Assembly (NCBI RefSeq): GCF_000633355.1
Contig: NZ_AYMQ01000033.1
Coordinates: 1 to 64,000, forward strand
Direction: 5' to 3'
Length of the DNA: 64,000 nucleotides
Source of the DNA: Serratia sp. H1w
GTDB lineage: Bacteria; Pseudomonadota; Gammaproteobacteria; Enterobacterales; Enterobacteriaceae
A model generated the notes under the pieces. It was not told the DNA's origin. It worked only from the letters and a program-made list of their open reading frames with translations, and did no database searches. Position numbers and translations under genes: made by a program. Within the stretch, counting starts at the first letter, position 1, and every line of letters begins with the position of its first letter. Below, in pieces: positions 1 to 10,308 of the stretch.

Positions 1-145
1 GCTGCATGCTGCGCCCGTCTGGATGCAGATGACAAGCGATTGGATAATCAATGGATTAAATCGGGTCGAACATGTTCGACCCCTACAAATTTAGCCGCAT
101 TGCCACTTTGTCATCAATCTGAACCCTCCGGTAAGAAGGTTTTTT
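1..145. repeat. Intergenic DNA with short palindromic repeat copies
   Basis: No gene is visible here. Bases 63-82 form a perfect 20-base palindrome (GGGTCGAACATGTTCGACCC) followed by CTACA. Bases 1-17 look like the end of a related element: their reverse complement matches bases 14881-14898 at almost every position. This suggests a dispersed palindromic repeat family. A run of eight T at about 139-146 follows an imperfect stem and could terminate rightward transcription from outside the window. Confidence 0.5.
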
Positions 146-1165
146 TTACAAGGTCTTGCTCAGTGTGGCGACCATTACCGCTTTGATGGTGTGCAGGCGG
201 TTTTCTGCCTGATCGAACACGATGCTGTGTGCGGATTCGAATACTTCGTTGGTGACTTCAATACCGCCGTGCATACCGTACTGCTCGGCCATTTGCTTAC
301 CCAGCGTGGTCTGATCGTCATGGAAGGCTGGCAGGCAGTGCAGGAATTTCACCTGTGGATTACCGGTCAGTTTCACCATCGCCATATTCACCTGATATGG
401 TCTGAGCAGGGCAATCCGCTCCTGCCAGACTTCTTTGGCTTCGCCCATCGAGACCCAAACGTCGGTATACAGGAAATCCGCACCCTGTACGCCTTCGGCA
501 ATATCTTCCGTCAGCGTGATTTTGCCGCCGGTCTGCTGTGCCAACGCCTGACATTCCGCCACCAGTTCGGCGTGCGGCCAACAGGCTTTCGGGGCAACCA
601 GGCGCAGATCCATGCCCACCAGCGCAGCGGCTTCCAACAGGGTGTTGCCCATATTGTTATGTGCATCGCCAATGTAGGCGAATTTCACCTCGTTCAAGGC
701 CTTGCCCGGCAGGTGTTCGCGCACAGTGAGCAGATCTGCCAATAACTGGGTGGGATGGAACTCGTTGGTCAGGCCATTCCACACCGGCACGCCAGCATGT
801 TCAGCCAAGGTTTCCACCAGACACTGACCAAAACCACGATATTGAATACCGTCGTACATCCGGCCCAGCACGCGGGCGGTGTCTTTCATCGACTCTTTAT
901 GGCCGATCTGGCTGCCGCTTGGGCCCAGGTAGGTGACCTGAGCCCCCTGATCGAATGCGGCAACTTCGAAAGAGCATCGGGTACGGGTCGAGTCTTTTTC
1001 GAAGATGAGCGCAATGTTTTTGCCTTGCAGATGCCGGGTTTCCTGGCCTTGCTTCTTGGCCTGCTTTAAATCGGCGGCCAACTGCAGCAAGGACTGGATC
1101 TCACTGGGGGTAAAATCCATTAATCTCAAAAAGTGACGACTGTAGAACGGGTTCATCTGGCTCAT
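146..1165 (-). CDS. argI: Ornithine carbamoyltransferase
   Basis: This is anabolic ornithine carbamoyltransferase, which makes citrulline from ornithine and carbamoyl phosphate in arginine biosynthesis in the cytosol. The protein is 339 residues, the normal family length. The carbamoyl-phosphate-binding STRTR motif is at about residues 59-63, and the ornithine-loop HCLP motif is near residue 277. The sequence reads very like E. coli ArgI. Two in-frame ATGs lie three codons apart (MSQM), and either could be the start. The gene is divergent from rraB, as in E. coli, and two ARG boxes sit directly upstream, so repression by ArgR with arginine is expected. The family and role are secure. The choice of argI over argF rests on the rraB/valS neighbourhood. 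Confidence 0.97.
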   Translation of the reverse strand: MSQMNPFYSRHFLRLMDFTPSEIQSLLQLAADLKQAKKQGQETRHLQGKNIALIFEKDSTRTRCSFEVAAFDQGAQVTYLGPSGSQIGHKESMKDTARVLGRMYDGIQYRGFGQCLVETLAEHAGVPVWNGLTNEFHPTQLLADLLTVREHLPGKALNEVKFAYIGDAHNNMGNTLLEAAALVGMDLRLVAPKACWPHAELVAECQALAQQTGGKITLTEDIAEGVQGADFLYTDVWVSMGEAKEVWQERIALLRPYQVNMAMVKLTGNPQVKFLHCLPAFHDDQTTLGKQMAEQYGMHGGIEVTNEVFESAHSIVFDQAENRLHTIKAVMVATLSKTL

Positions 1166-1187
1166 CTGCGCAAATCCCTATCGTTTG

Positions 1188-1226
1188 GTTGAATTTAAAT
1201 TCACTTTATATGTATGAATATTCAAT
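1188..1226 (-). promoter_or_regulatory. Tandem ARG boxes (ArgR operator) of argI
   Basis: Two 18-base boxes fit the ArgR consensus. They lie at 1188-1205, with the core TGAATTTAAATTCA, and at 1209-1226, with TG and CA in the conserved places around an AT-rich centre. A 3-base gap separates them, the classic spacing for a hexameric ArgR operator. They lie about 25-60 bases upstream of the argI start and should overlap its promoter. They also lie in the shared region with divergent rraB. Confidence 0.85.
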
Positions 1227-1326
1227 TTCAAGCCCGAAACAGAAATCTTTCACGTTTATCATGGCAGCGGTGACAGCGGTGTGTGAAAATAGAAGTAACG
1301 AAGCCCAATTTATTGAGGATAGAGGC

Positions 1327-1755
1327 ATGGCAAACCGTGAATTGCTGGAAGAACAACGTGAAGAAACGCGCCTGATCATCGAAGAACTGCTGGACGACGG
1401 CAGCGATCCGGATGCGCTCTACACCATCGAGCACCATTTCTCTGCCGAAAAGTTTGAAGTTCTGGAGCAGGCCGCCGTCGAAGCCTTCAAACTGGGCTAC
1501 GAAGTGACCGATGCCGAAGAGCTGGAAGTGGAAGATGGCTCTATGGTGATGTGCTGTGATGTGATCAGCGAAGTCGCGCTAAATGCCGAACTGATCGACA
1601 GCCAGGTAGAACAACTGGTGGCACTGGCAGAAAAATGCGGTGTCAATTACGACGGTTGGGGCACCTACTACGAAGATCCGAACGGTGAAGAAGGCGACGA
1701 CGACGAAGAAGACGGCGACTTTATCGATGAAGACGACGACGGCAAACGTCATTAA
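1327..1755 (+). CDS. rraB: Ribonuclease E inhibitor RraB
   Basis: RraB binds RNase E and modulates mRNA decay by altering degradosome composition. The 142-residue product starts [15 protein letters not shown] and is nearly collinear with E. coli RraB (138 residues). It keeps the [13 protein letters not shown] segment and ends in a strongly acidic tail rich in Asp and Glu. The start at 1327 is chosen because it matches the family N terminus and has a GAGG ribosome site a few bases upstream. The open frame continues 46 codons further up, but that part has no family similarity. The gene is divergent from argI and followed by miaE. Confidence 0.95.
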   Translation: MANRELLEEQREETRLIIEELLDDGSDPDALYTIEHHFSAEKFEVLEQAAVEAFKLGYEVTDAEELEVEDGSMVMCCDVISEVALNAELIDSQVEQLVALAEKCGVNYDGWGTYYEDPNGEEGDDDEEDGDFIDEDDDGKRH

Positions 1756-1799
1756 TTAAATCCTGCGGGCTGGCGCAAGCTGGCCCCTGATAGAACCCG

Positions 1800-2561
1800 A
1801 TGAAATACCAATCCCTATTATCCCCGATACTCAACTTCCTGCATTGTGAAACCCCCGATGGCTGGATCGAAGCGGCCCGTCGCCCGGAAAACCTGCAACT
1901 GTTGCTGACCGACCACCTGGTATGCGAGCTGAAAGCGGCGCAGACCGGCATGTGGCTGATCCGCCGCTACGTGGCAGACAAAGAGAGCGGCGATGCTCTA
2001 CTGGCGCTGCTCAGGCCGTATGAGGCGTTTGTGCATGAGGCGCAGGAAGTGCCGGAAGAGTTGTTCCGCCAGAGTGCCTTTACCAGGAAGATCCTGCCGA
2101 AGAACAGCTCGGCCTACGGCCAGGATCTGGTCGACAAGATGGTATTGCTGATCAAAGAAGAGCTGCATCACTTCTCGCAGGTGCTGGAGATCATGCAGGC
2201 CCGGCAGATCCCGTACAGAAAGATCACCGCCAGCCGCTACGCCAAAAGCATGATCCGCGAGGTGCGCACCCACGATCCGGCCACCCTGATCGACAAACTG
2301 ATCTGCGGCGCGTATATCGAGGCCCGCTCCTGCGAACGCTTCGCCAAGTTGGCCCCGTTCCTGGACGATGAGCTGAACCGGTTCTATGTTTCGCTGCTGC
2401 GTTCTGAAGCTCGCCATTATCAGGATTACCTGTCCCTGGCAGAGCAGATTGCTGGCGGCGATATCAGCGAACGTGTGGCGTTTTTTGGCCAGCTAGAGGC
2501 TGAACTGATCCGCTCGCCGGACGAAGAGTTCCGCTTCCATAGCGGCGTGCCGGTGGCCTAA
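1800..2561 (+). CDS. miaE: tRNA 2-methylthio-N6-isopentenyladenosine(37) hydroxylase MiaE
   Basis: MiaE is a diiron monooxygenase that hydroxylates the isopentenyl group of ms2i6A at position 37 of tRNAs reading U-starting codons, giving ms2io6A. The 253-residue protein has a ferritin-like helical pattern of metal ligands: an early Glu near residue 43, the EELHHF motif at 120-125, Glu near 174, and SEARHY at about 202-207. MiaE occurs in Salmonella, Serratia and Pseudomonas but not in E. coli K-12, which argues against Escherichia. No strong ribosome site is visible. The gene starts 45 bases after rraB and may share its transcript. Its 3' end faces the next, convergent gene with only two bases between. 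Confidence 0.93.
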   Translation: MKYQSLLSPILNFLHCETPDGWIEAARRPENLQLLLTDHLVCELKAAQTGMWLIRRYVADKESGDALLALLRPYEAFVHEAQEVPEELFRQSAFTRKILPKNSSAYGQDLVDKMVLLIKEELHHFSQVLEIMQARQIPYRKITASRYAKSMIREVRTHDPATLIDKLICGAYIEARSCERFAKLAPFLDDELNRFYVSLLRSEARHYQDYLSLAEQIAGGDISERVAFFGQLEAELIRSPDEEFRFHSGVPVA

Positions 2562-2563
2562 GG

Positions 2564-4594
2564 TCAGAGCGCGCCGTTATCGCCCACGCGTTGTTTATAG
2601 CCACTGGTCACCGAGGTGATACTTCTTGGCCCGCTGATGGCATAACCCGCGACAAACTCCGAGTCTTTCTCCGGGGATGACAGCGAGATTTCGGCATCGA
2701 CACCGTGGCCATAAGCACCAAAGTGGCTGGCGACGGTGCCGATATAACAGTGGTCATTAATCCAGACGGGGATGTAGGCAACCGCTTCGTAAGCATAATG
2801 CAGGGCCGTGCCCATGCTATAACTCTCAGCATCTTCGGGCGACGTTCCCGCTGGGACTGGGCAAATCGCGGTATTAACCTGCCCCGCAGGCCGATCTTTC
2901 AGCAAGTGCTGCTGCATGGTTGCCAGTGATTTCAGCAGCGTTGCTTTGTCCTTGGCGCTGAGTGGCGGCGCAGGGACTTCCTCGTCTACCGAGGAATCGA
3001 GGGTATTGAGATCGTAGTAATAACGAATGGTCACCGTTGGCGTGTTGGCTGCCTGGCTAAACGGACGGATAAGATAGAGATTATCCTCGCCGAAATTACC
3101 GTTAAACCACAACGCATAGACCTGACCGTTGATTTCAACCCATTGGCTCCACTGGTTCGCGCCGCGCCCGTTTTCAGAAAACAGGGCTCCCGGCACCCCG
3201 AAATCACCATTGCCATCGTCCTCACTGGTGGAGTAAAACGCGGTATCACCACGCTTGAGCACGCCGGTGTAGCTGAATAAACCGGTGCCGCCGACGTAGC
3301 TGCCAATAATTAAATCGCGTTTGCCGTCGCCGTCGAGATCGACCAGTTGAAAGCTGACGTTGCCTGATTCCGTATCGGCGGAGATGTTGGAGTTCAGAAA
3401 CGCCTGCCATTCATCATCGCTGATATCGGCAGACGGTTTGCCCTTTGGCTGTGGGCCATCTTCGTTATAGGAGAAGTCGAAAGCCGTTAGCGGCTTTTTG
3501 ATGGGGAACTGCGCAGCAACGTTTTCCCATGCGCCTTCCGGGTTAGCCGCTTTCTGCTTCATCACCGCGCGGTAAAATGTTTTCAGCGCTGCGTTGTCGA
3601 GATCGACTTCCTGTGAGGTGCGGATCGTGCTGACATAGGTCGGCAGATGCCAAACGCCACCAATGGATAGCGTATTGCCTTGCCCGGCGTTGTCATGATA
3701 CTCATCGGCCAGCGCAAACTGTTGGCCATCCCAGACCCAGGCGCGTATTGGCCCGCTGTATTGCCAAATCTTACCCTGCTGATAGTCTGCCGCATCGTTG
3801 GTGATCAATTGTGGACGTTTGCTGAAACTGTTATCCGTGACCCATAGGGCAAAGCGGGAAATATCGAAACACTCGGTTCTGATCAGGGAATGGCTGTTGT
3901 CTAGCGGGATAACATCAAAAGTTCTTTCCCTGCCTTCCTCGAGCTCGCTACAGTTCATTGCTGCGGTGGGCTGTATCCATCCGGCAATCTTTTGCTTTTG
4001 TAGCGCAGTTAATGGCTCGATATTTGGGGCGGCGATAACCGGTTGGGTAATGATTTCAGGCTTGGGGCTAGCGACCAACACCGCGTTGTTATTGTTCTTT
4101 CCGGGGGAAAGTAATGCGCTGTTCGTACCAACGCGCCGTTGGAACTCATCCATTTTCAACAGTACGGCGTTGGAACCAGAGGCAGAAAGCGCTATTCGCT
4201 CGCCGTTGAGGGAGAATTCGATCTGCTCATCTTGGCGCAGTGCGTGCAGGACGGACTGGCGTTGCGCATAATCCAAGATAAAGTCGCCATTGGCGGTGTT
4301 ATTTAATTTCCCGGCCGGTGCGTTATTGATCAATAACAACGCCTCTGCTTTTGGTGGTTGCCCCTGAGTTTGCTGGGCAAAGGCCACCTCCAGCGTAAAA
4401 CTTTCATCTGGCCCCGCCGGGCGGGTTAATAACAGGCTGACTTTTCCTTCGCTATAGCCTGCGGCCCGGCAGGTGCCGGTATTATCACAGGCTAACTCCC
4501 AGTCTTTATGGGCAAAGTAGGTGCCTTGCAACGGGGCGGCATGTAGCCACGGTGAGGTGAGTAGCCCAAAAACGGCGAGTGCAGCAATACGCAT
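2564..4594 (-). CDS. DUF1176 family secreted protein
   Basis: This 676-residue protein starts with a clear signal peptide (MRIAALAVFGLLTSPWLHA, cleavage expected near residue 20), so it is exported. The first half carries the DUF1176 pattern, including Cys pairs such as ACDNTGTC. The second half contains a Ca-binding FG-GAP-like stretch (VDLDGDGKRDLIIGSYVGG, around residue 415) and ends in a domain with further Cys residues (CPVP, DHCYIG). No enzyme activity can be assigned. The gene is monocistronic: it converges with miaE, and the GMC oxidoreductase gene lies 166 bases further right beyond a repeat copy. Confidence 0.75.
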   Translation of the reverse strand: MRIAALAVFGLLTSPWLHAAPLQGTYFAHKDWELACDNTGTCRAAGYSEGKVSLLLTRPAGPDESFTLEVAFAQQTQGQPPKAEALLLINNAPAGKLNNTANGDFILDYAQRQSVLHALRQDEQIEFSLNGERIALSASGSNAVLLKMDEFQRRVGTNSALLSPGKNNNNAVLVASPKPEIITQPVIAAPNIEPLTALQKQKIAGWIQPTAAMNCSELEEGRERTFDVIPLDNSHSLIRTECFDISRFALWVTDNSFSKRPQLITNDAADYQQGKIWQYSGPIRAWVWDGQQFALADEYHDNAGQGNTLSIGGVWHLPTYVSTIRTSQEVDLDNAALKTFYRAVMKQKAANPEGAWENVAAQFPIKKPLTAFDFSYNEDGPQPKGKPSADISDDEWQAFLNSNISADTESGNVSFQLVDLDGDGKRDLIIGSYVGGTGLFSYTGVLKRGDTAFYSTSEDDGNGDFGVPGALFSENGRGANQWSQWVEINGQVYALWFNGNFGEDNLYLIRPFSQAANTPTVTIRYYYDLNTLDSSVDEEVPAPPLSAKDKATLLKSLATMQQHLLKDRPAGQVNTAICPVPAGTSPEDAESYSMGTALHYAYEAVAYIPVWINDHCYIGTVASHFGAYGHGVDAEISLSSPEKDSEFVAGYAISGPRSITSVTSGYKQRVGDNGAL

Positions 4595-4723
4595 GAAAAT
4601 CCCTTTGCATTGACGATGTAGCAGGGAATATAGCCGTATTTTTATCCTGTCGCATGCGCTTTTACGGTTCGTGGGTGGTATGCCGCAAATGGTCTCCTGT
4701 TCCTGACAGCGACTCCGGACTAG

Positions 4724-4759
4724 CTCCCTCTCCCTTTGGGAGAGGGTTGGGGTGAGGGG
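4724..4759. repeat. Short palindromic repeat, solo copy (CCCTCTCCC family)
   Basis: A 9-base perfect inverted repeat (CCCTCTCCC/GGGAGAGGG) with a TTT loop is followed by TTGGGGTGAGGGG. The same unit recurs at 6575, 6695, 14805, 14936, 15791, 15873 and 28890. It ends one base before the stop codon of the GMC oxidoreductase gene, so it would form a 3' hairpin in that mRNA. Confidence 0.85.
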
Positions 4760-4760
4760 C

Positions 4761-6368
4761 CTACTCAGCTGTTCCCAATATCAAATCCACCGCCTTTTCG
4801 GCCAGCATAATGGTCGGGGCATTGGTATTGCCGCTGGTGACTTGCGGCATCACCGAGCAGTCGACCACCCGTAGCCGTTCAAAGCCATGCACCCGTAGCT
4901 GCAAATCGGTCACCGAGTCCTCGGCATTTTGCCCCATACGGCAGCTTCCTACCGGGTGATACACGGTCTTGCAGAAATTACGCACAAACTCCTCCATCTG
5001 CGCCTCATCATTGACCCATGCCGGTTGTGGCATCAGCAGGTCTTTAATCAACGGCTTGAAGGCGGCGGTCTCCAGGAAGCGCAGGCCAAATTTCACCGCA
5101 CGAATGCTGCCTGCCAGATCGTCCGGGTGGCCGAGGTAGTTGGCCTGTAACTTGACCGGATCGGCCGGATTGCGGCTGCGTAATTGCACTTGGCCGCGTG
5201 CTTTGGGTTGCAGATAGCCGACCTTCAGCGACATACCGTGGATCGCCGGTAGCGGTTCACCGGGCACATCGTCCCAACTGTCCAGTATGGGCAGGAAGTG
5301 CACCTGCACGTCTGGCCTGCCGTTGCCCTGAGTATCGGCGAAGGCGGCCCCCTCCAGCACGTTAGAGGTCAACACGCCGCTGCGAAACGCCAGCCACTCG
5401 GCACCGTGGCGAATTGCCTGCATACCCCGATCGGCGCCGAACAGGCTGACAGGCTCGCGGGTACTGACGTTGATCGACATATGCAGGTGATCGTGGAAGT
5501 TTTTGCCCACCGGCAGATCGGCCAGCGGCGCAATGCCCAACTGCTCCAAGTGCTCGCGCGGACCGATGCCGGACAGCATCAGGAGCTTCGGTGAGCCAAC
5601 CGCTCCGGCACTGAGGATCACTTCCTGACTGGCGCAGACGACAACCTCATTGCCACCGTTCAGGCTGTAAATCACCCCGGTTGCCACGTTGTTTTCAAAC
5701 GTGACGCGGTGCACCAGCGCGTTGAGTTTCACCACCAGTCGCGAGTTATCGCGCACCGATTTCAGATAGGTGCGGGCGGTGCTGGCACGTTCGCCGTTGT
5801 GAGTGGTGGTTTGGTAGAACCCTACGCCGTGCTGGCTCGCACCGTTAAAGTCATTGCGGTAGGGCAGATCCAATTCCTGACCTGCGCGGATAAACGCCAT
5901 GCTGAGCGGATGGCGGTAGCGGTTCTCGCTGACCGGCAGCAGCCCCTCGTTGCCGTGATACTCATCCGCCAGGCTTTCATTGGCTTCGGCACGTTTAAAG
6001 TAAGGCAGTACGTCCTGATAGCTCCAACCGATGCAGCCATATTGCTCAGCCCAGGCGTCGTAATCCTGTGGCTGGCCGCGCAGGTAGATCATGCCGTTGA
6101 CCGAACTGCTGCCACCCAGCACTTTGCCCTGGGCGATCTGCATACGGCGATTATTGGCGTGCGGCTCTGGCTCGGTTTCATACGGCCAGCTCTTCTTGGC
6201 GATGATTTTGGCCACTCCGGCGGGCATTTTGATAAACAGATTATTGTCGTCACCGCCGGCTTCCAGCAGCAGGATACGGGCCTGGGTGCGACGGATGAGC
6301 TGTGCCGCCAGCACGCAACCCGCCGAGCCTGCGCCAACAATAATGTAATCGAAGTTATTTTCTGACAT
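4761..6368 (-). CDS. GMC family FAD-dependent oxidoreductase (alcohol/choline dehydrogenase-like)
   Basis: This is a 535-residue GMC flavoprotein. The N terminus has the FAD-binding GAGSAG motif (residues 12-17), then LLLEAGG, and the first GMC signature around GKVLGGSSSVNGMIYLRG. The second signature lies near GAVGSPKLLMLSGIGP, and the C terminus has the active-site His/Asn region (YHPVGSCRMG; TSGNTNAPTIMLAEKA). Such enzymes oxidise alcohols, including choline, at the membrane or in the cytosol. The sequence is a general GMC type. There is no adjacent betB, betI or betT, so a specific BetA call is not justified. The gene stands alone, with repeat copies on both sides. Confidence 0.85.
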   Translation of the reverse strand: MSENNFDYIIVGAGSAGCVLAAQLIRRTQARILLLEAGGDDNNLFIKMPAGVAKIIAKKSWPYETEPEPHANNRRMQIAQGKVLGGSSSVNGMIYLRGQPQDYDAWAEQYGCIGWSYQDVLPYFKRAEANESLADEYHGNEGLLPVSENRYRHPLSMAFIRAGQELDLPYRNDFNGASQHGVGFYQTTTHNGERASTARTYLKSVRDNSRLVVKLNALVHRVTFENNVATGVIYSLNGGNEVVVCASQEVILSAGAVGSPKLLMLSGIGPREHLEQLGIAPLADLPVGKNFHDHLHMSINVSTREPVSLFGADRGMQAIRHGAEWLAFRSGVLTSNVLEGAAFADTQGNGRPDVQVHFLPILDSWDDVPGEPLPAIHGMSLKVGYLQPKARGQVQLRSRNPADPVKLQANYLGHPDDLAGSIRAVKFGLRFLETAAFKPLIKDLLMPQPAWVNDEAQMEEFVRNFCKTVYHPVGSCRMGQNAEDSVTDLQLRVHGFERLRVVDCSVMPQVTSGNTNAPTIMLAEKAVDLILGTAE

Positions 6369-6734
6369 GACCGTTCCCTGTGCGTGATGGTTGGAGAGCG
6401 TCTTGGCAGAGTAACCCAGAAGAATGGCAGGTCAATTTGTGATCGTTAATTTATTAACGAATATCACAATAAATTTACACAGTGGCTGTTAACATCAGTT
6501 TAACTGTTTGAAATATAAAATTACCGTGTGGTTTTTTGAATGATGTTGATGTTAATGGTTTTGATATTGGGTTGCCCCTCACCCCAACCCTCTCCCAAAG
6601 GGAGAGGGAGCCAGTGCGGCGTTGTTGTCAGATACAGGTGATTTTTTGGGCAAATTACGGTCAGGCGCAGGAGCAAAATCGTGGCACATTCGGTCCCCTC
6701 TCCTTGGGGAGAGGGTGAGGGGCGTTTGCGGGAG
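6369..6734. other. Intergenic region: GMC gene promoter area plus composite repeat
   Basis: This is 366 bases without a gene. The part next to the GMC start (about 6420-6540) is AT-rich, with several TTAA/ATTT runs, and probably holds its promoter; no single hexamer pair stands out. The remainder is the composite repeat at 6575-6722. Confidence 0.5.
6575..6722. repeat. Composite inverted repeat element, about 148 bases
   Basis: A left unit (CCCCTCACCCCAACC then CTCTCCC AAA GGGAGAGGG) and a right unit in opposite orientation (CCCCTCTCC TT GGGGAGAGGGTGAGGGG) bound about 85 bases of interior. The interior contains GTCAGATACAGG and TCAGGCGCAGGAGCAAAATCGTGGCAC. Equivalents of the latter recur, inverted, in the element at 14805 and, in part, in the element at 15791. 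The shared interior shows a real mobile or expanded repeat family and not just separate terminator hairpins. Confidence 0.75.
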
Positions 6735-7253
6735 TTAAAGCGTTTTCAGCATGGTGACTTCGCAGTCGCCGTGGCCGGTATTGCCCATGGCATGATCGAT
6801 ATGCTCGAAGCCCAGATGTTCATACAGGCCGATGGCCTGTTGCAGCGTGGCGGTCGTTTCGAGGTAACAACAACTGAACCCTTGTTGGCGTGCAAATTCC
6901 AGCGCCTGCAATGCCAGGCTTTTTGCCAGACCTTTGCCGCGTAGCGTGGGCAGGAAATACATTTTCTGTAATTCGCAGACGTCGATCTCACCGCCTTGCA
7001 GCGGCGCAACGCCACCGCCACCGGCAATCTGACCGTCTATCTCCACCACCCAGTAGGCACTGCGCGGTTGGCTGTAGAGCTGGTATAAAGCGTCCAGATT
7101 GGGATCGGAAACGGTATAGCCTTTATCCGCCGTCAGGCCATGCTCGGCGGAGACTTCGCGAATGACGTGAGCAATAGCGGCATTGTCGTCGGCCGTTATT
7201 GGGCGCACCAGAAGACGCACTGGGGTTGCTGTTGTCATGTTTTTACTCGCCAT
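6735..7253 (-). CDS. yjgM: GNAT family N-acetyltransferase YjgM
   Basis: A GCN5-related acetyltransferase of 172 residues, or 167 if the Met at codon 6 (7238) is used; 167 equals the E. coli YjgM length. The acetyl-CoA pyrophosphate loop is seen as [15 protein letters not shown] near residues 107-121. The C-terminal [21 protein letters not shown] motif is also typical. The protein is closely collinear with E. coli YjgM, which lies between rraB and valS in that genome, so synteny supports the name. The substrate is not known from sequence. The valS gene upstream ends in a terminator-like hairpin oriented toward this gene, so yjgM probably has its own promoter. Confidence 0.88.
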   Translation of the reverse strand: MASKNMTTATPVRLLVRPITADDNAAIAHVIREVSAEHGLTADKGYTVSDPNLDALYQLYSQPRSAYWVVEIDGQIAGGGGVAPLQGGEIDVCELQKMYFLPTLRGKGLAKSLALQALEFARQQGFSCCYLETTATLQQAIGLYEHLGFEHIDHAMGNTGHGDCEVTMLKTL

Positions 7254-7362
7254 TTGCCATTAAATGGAGCCTGCGGGGCTCCTCAATTGGGTTGTTATTA
7301 CCAAAGGTGTCGAATTGGTCAAGCTTTGTAATAACATCTAAGGCTGTCACTTGGCAATGCTG

Positions 7363-7396
7363 AAAAAAAACAGCGGGGAAAAATCACCCGCTGTTG
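7363..7396 (-). terminator. Rho-independent terminator of valS
   Basis: On the minus strand a nine-base stem AACAGCGGG/CCCGCTGTT, with a T-rich loop, is followed by a run of eight T. It begins about 20 bases past the valS stop codon. Confidence 0.9.
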
Positions 7397-7418
7397 TTGA
7401 TTCGGCTTACCGCAGTGA

Positions 7419-10295
7419 TTAGAGCGCGGCGATGGTCGCCTGCTGTTCCTGCAACTTCACCTTGCCTTCCTTGCAGGCTGCCAGACGTTCACGCTCTTTG
7501 GCCACCACCGCTTCCGGTGCGCGTGCCACAAAGCCTTCGTTGGACAGCTTGCCTTCGATAGAGGCGATTTCGGTATCCAGCTTGCCCATCTCTTTTGACA
7601 GACGCGCGATTTCTGCATCCTTGTCGATAAAGCCGGCCATCGGGATCAGCAACTCGGCACCGTCTACCAACTTGGTGACAGAAACCGGGCCTTTCTCGCC
7701 TGCTGGCAGCAGAGTGATCGAGGTCAGGCGTGCCAGGCGCTCGATAAAGCTCTGGTTTTCCTGCACGCGACGCTGAGCGTCACCATTGGCGTTACGCAGC
7801 AGCACTTCCAGCTGTTTGCTTGGCGCAATGTTCATCTCGGCGCGGATGTTACGCACCGCGGTGATCGCCTGCTTGATCCACTCCAGATCGTCCAGCGCCT
7901 GCTGATCTTCCAGTGCAGTGTCGAAGGCCGGGAACGGCTGCAGCATGATGGTATCGTCAGTAATACCTTTGATCTGCTTAACGCGCTGCCAGATGGTTTC
8001 GGTGATAAACGGAATGATTGGATGCGCCAGGCGCAGCAACGCTTCCAATACGGTGATCAGCGTATTGCGCGTACCGCGCTGTTCCGCTTCGCTGCCGTTG
8101 GTCACGATCGGCTTGGTCAGCTCCAGATACCAGTCGCAGAACTGGTTCCAGGTGAATTCGTACAGAATGCCTGCCGCGATATCGAAGCGATAGGTGTCCA
8201 GCGCCTCACGGTAGGCTTTCACCGTGCGGTTGAACTCGGCCAGGATCCAGCGATCGGCCAGCGACAGCTGCATTTCGCCGCCATTGAAGCCACAGTCGTG
8301 CGCTTCGGTATTCATCAGCACAAAGCGGCTGGCGTTCCACAGTTTGTTACAGAAGTTACGGTAGCCTTCCAGGCGCTTCATATCCCAGTTGATGTCACGG
8401 CCGGTAGAGGCCAGTGCCGCTAGGGTGAAGCGCAGGGCGTCGGTACCGTGCGGTTCGATGCCGTTCGGGAACTGCTTCTCGGTGCGCTTGCGGATTTTCT
8501 CTGCCAGCTGCGGCTGCATCATGTTGCCGGTACGTTTTTCCAGCAGATCTTCCAGCGAGATACCGTCTACCATATCCAGCGGATCGATGACGTTACCCTT
8601 CGACTTGGACATTTTCTGCCCTTCGTCGTCGCGGATCAGGCCGGTCATGTATACGGTCTTGAACGGGACCTGCGGCTTGCCGTTTTCGTCTTTGACGAAG
8701 TGCATGGTCAACATGATCATGCGGGCAATCCAGAAGAAGATGATGTCGAAGCCGCTGACCAGCACGCTGGTCGGGTGGAAGGTCTTCAGATCCGGGGTCT
8801 GCTCTGGCCAACCCAGCGTCGAGAAGGTCCACAGGCCGGAGGAGAACCAGGTATCCAGCACGTCCTCGTCCTGGTTCAGCGCCACGTCGGCACCCAGGTT
8901 GTTTTCGCGGCGCACTTCTTCTTCGGTGCGGCCTACGTAGACTTTGCCTTCGGCGTCGTACCAGGCTGGAATACGGTGGCCCCACCACAGCTGACGGGAG
9001 ATACACCAGTCCTGGATATCACGCATCCAGCTGAAGTACATGTTTTCGTACTGCTTAGGTACGAACTGGATCTCACCTTGCTCAACTGCTTCCACCGCCA
9101 CTTTGGCCAGCGGTGCGGTACGCACGTACCATTGGTCGGTCAGCATTGGCTCGATCACTACGCCGCCACGGTCACCGTAAGGCACGGTCAGATCGTGAGG
9201 TTTGATCTCTTCCAGCAGGCCGAGTTCGTCAAAGGCGGCAACCACGGCTTTACGGGCAGCAAAACGCTCCAGGCCACGGAACTGGGCTGGCAATTCGCCG
9301 CTGTAGGCAGTGCTGGCTTCGCCCAAGGTATCGAACACCTCGGCTACGTCCAGGATATCGCCGTCGAAGCTCAGGATGTTGATCATCGGCAGGCCATGAC
9401 GCTTACCGACTTCGTAGTCGTTGAAATCGTGCGCCGGGGTGATTTTCACGCAGCCGGTGCCTTTCTCCATATCGGCGTGCTCGTCACCCACGATGCGGAT
9501 GCGGCGGCCAACCAGTGGCAGAATGATCTCTTTGCCAATCAGATCCTTGTAGCGCGGATCTTCCGGGTTCACCGCCACGCCGGTATCACCCAGCACGGTT
9601 TCCGGACGGGTGGTCGCTACCACCAGATAGTCTTTGCCTTCTGCCGTTTTCGCGCCGTCGGCCAGCGGATAGCGCAGGTGCCACATGGAGCCTTTGGATT
9701 CGCGGTTTTCCACTTCCAGATCGGAAATGGCGGTGCGCAGTTTCGGATCCCAGTTCACCAGGCGTTTGCCACGGTAGATCAGATCTTCTTTGTACAGGCG
9801 GACAAACACTTCTTTCACCGCGTTGGACAGGCCATCATCCATGGTGAAGCGCTCACGCTCCCAGTCCACGGAGTTGCCCAGACGGCGCATCTGACGGGTG
9901 ATGGTGCCGCCGGACTCTGCCTTCCACTGCCAGATTTTGTCGATAAACGCGTCGCGGCCATAATCATGGCGGGTTTTATTTTCTTCTGCGGCGATCTTGC
10001 GCTCAACCACCATCTGGGTCGCGATACCGGCATGGTCGGTACCGGCTTGCCACAGGGTATTTTTACCTTGCATGCGCTGGTAACGGGTCATGGTGTCCAT
10101 GATGGTCTGCTGGAACGCGTGGCCCATATGCAGGCTGCCGGTGACGTTCGGCGGCGGGATCATGATGCAGAAACTTTCCTGGCTGGTATCGCCATTCGGT
10201 TTGAAATAGCCCTGGCTTTCCCAGTGATCGTACAGCTTCTGTTCGATCTGGGTTGGGTCATAGGCGGTATCGAGATCGGTGTTGGTCTTTTCCAT
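7419..10295 (-). CDS. valS: Valine--tRNA ligase
   Basis: Class I valyl-tRNA synthetase, 958 residues, close to the E. coli length of 951. It charges tRNA-Val in the cytosol. The ATP-binding HIGH-type motif appears as [15 protein letters not shown] near residues 48-62, and the KMSKS loop appears as [14 protein letters not shown] near residue 555. The CP1 editing domain ([15 protein letters not shown]) and the C-terminal coiled-coil arm ([22 protein letters not shown]) are present. The gene follows holC by 13 bases in the pepA-holC-valS order conserved in enteric bacteria and ends at a strong terminator. Confidence 0.98.
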   Translation of the reverse strand: MEKTNTDLDTAYDPTQIEQKLYDHWESQGYFKPNGDTSQESFCIMIPPPNVTGSLHMGHAFQQTIMDTMTRYQRMQGKNTLWQAGTDHAGIATQMVVERKIAAEENKTRHDYGRDAFIDKIWQWKAESGGTITRQMRRLGNSVDWERERFTMDDGLSNAVKEVFVRLYKEDLIYRGKRLVNWDPKLRTAISDLEVENRESKGSMWHLRYPLADGAKTAEGKDYLVVATTRPETVLGDTGVAVNPEDPRYKDLIGKEIILPLVGRRIRIVGDEHADMEKGTGCVKITPAHDFNDYEVGKRHGLPMINILSFDGDILDVAEVFDTLGEASTAYSGELPAQFRGLERFAARKAVVAAFDELGLLEEIKPHDLTVPYGDRGGVVIEPMLTDQWYVRTAPLAKVAVEAVEQGEIQFVPKQYENMYFSWMRDIQDWCISRQLWWGHRIPAWYDAEGKVYVGRTEEEVRRENNLGADVALNQDEDVLDTWFSSGLWTFSTLGWPEQTPDLKTFHPTSVLVSGFDIIFFWIARMIMLTMHFVKDENGKPQVPFKTVYMTGLIRDDEGQKMSKSKGNVIDPLDMVDGISLEDLLEKRTGNMMQPQLAEKIRKRTEKQFPNGIEPHGTDALRFTLAALASTGRDINWDMKRLEGYRNFCNKLWNASRFVLMNTEAHDCGFNGGEMQLSLADRWILAEFNRTVKAYREALDTYRFDIAAGILYEFTWNQFCDWYLELTKPIVTNGSEAEQRGTRNTLITVLEALLRLAHPIIPFITETIWQRVKQIKGITDDTIMLQPFPAFDTALEDQQALDDLEWIKQAITAVRNIRAEMNIAPSKQLEVLLRNANGDAQRRVQENQSFIERLARLTSITLLPAGEKGPVSVTKLVDGAELLIPMAGFIDKDAEIARLSKEMGKLDTEIASIEGKLSNEGFVARAPEAVVAKERERLAACKEGKVKLQEQQATIAAL

Positions 10296-10308
10296 TTTTA
10301 TTTCAGGT

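Noticed and set aside
1189-1326. Upstream extension of rraB
   Set aside because: The frame is open, but it overlaps the ARG boxes and has no similarity to the family N terminus.
4761-6368. Calling the GMC gene betA (choline dehydrogenase)
   Set aside because: The choline theme of the window is tempting, but the gene lies 10 kb from the cut locus, has no betIBT neighbours, and the motifs seen are common to many GMC enzymes.
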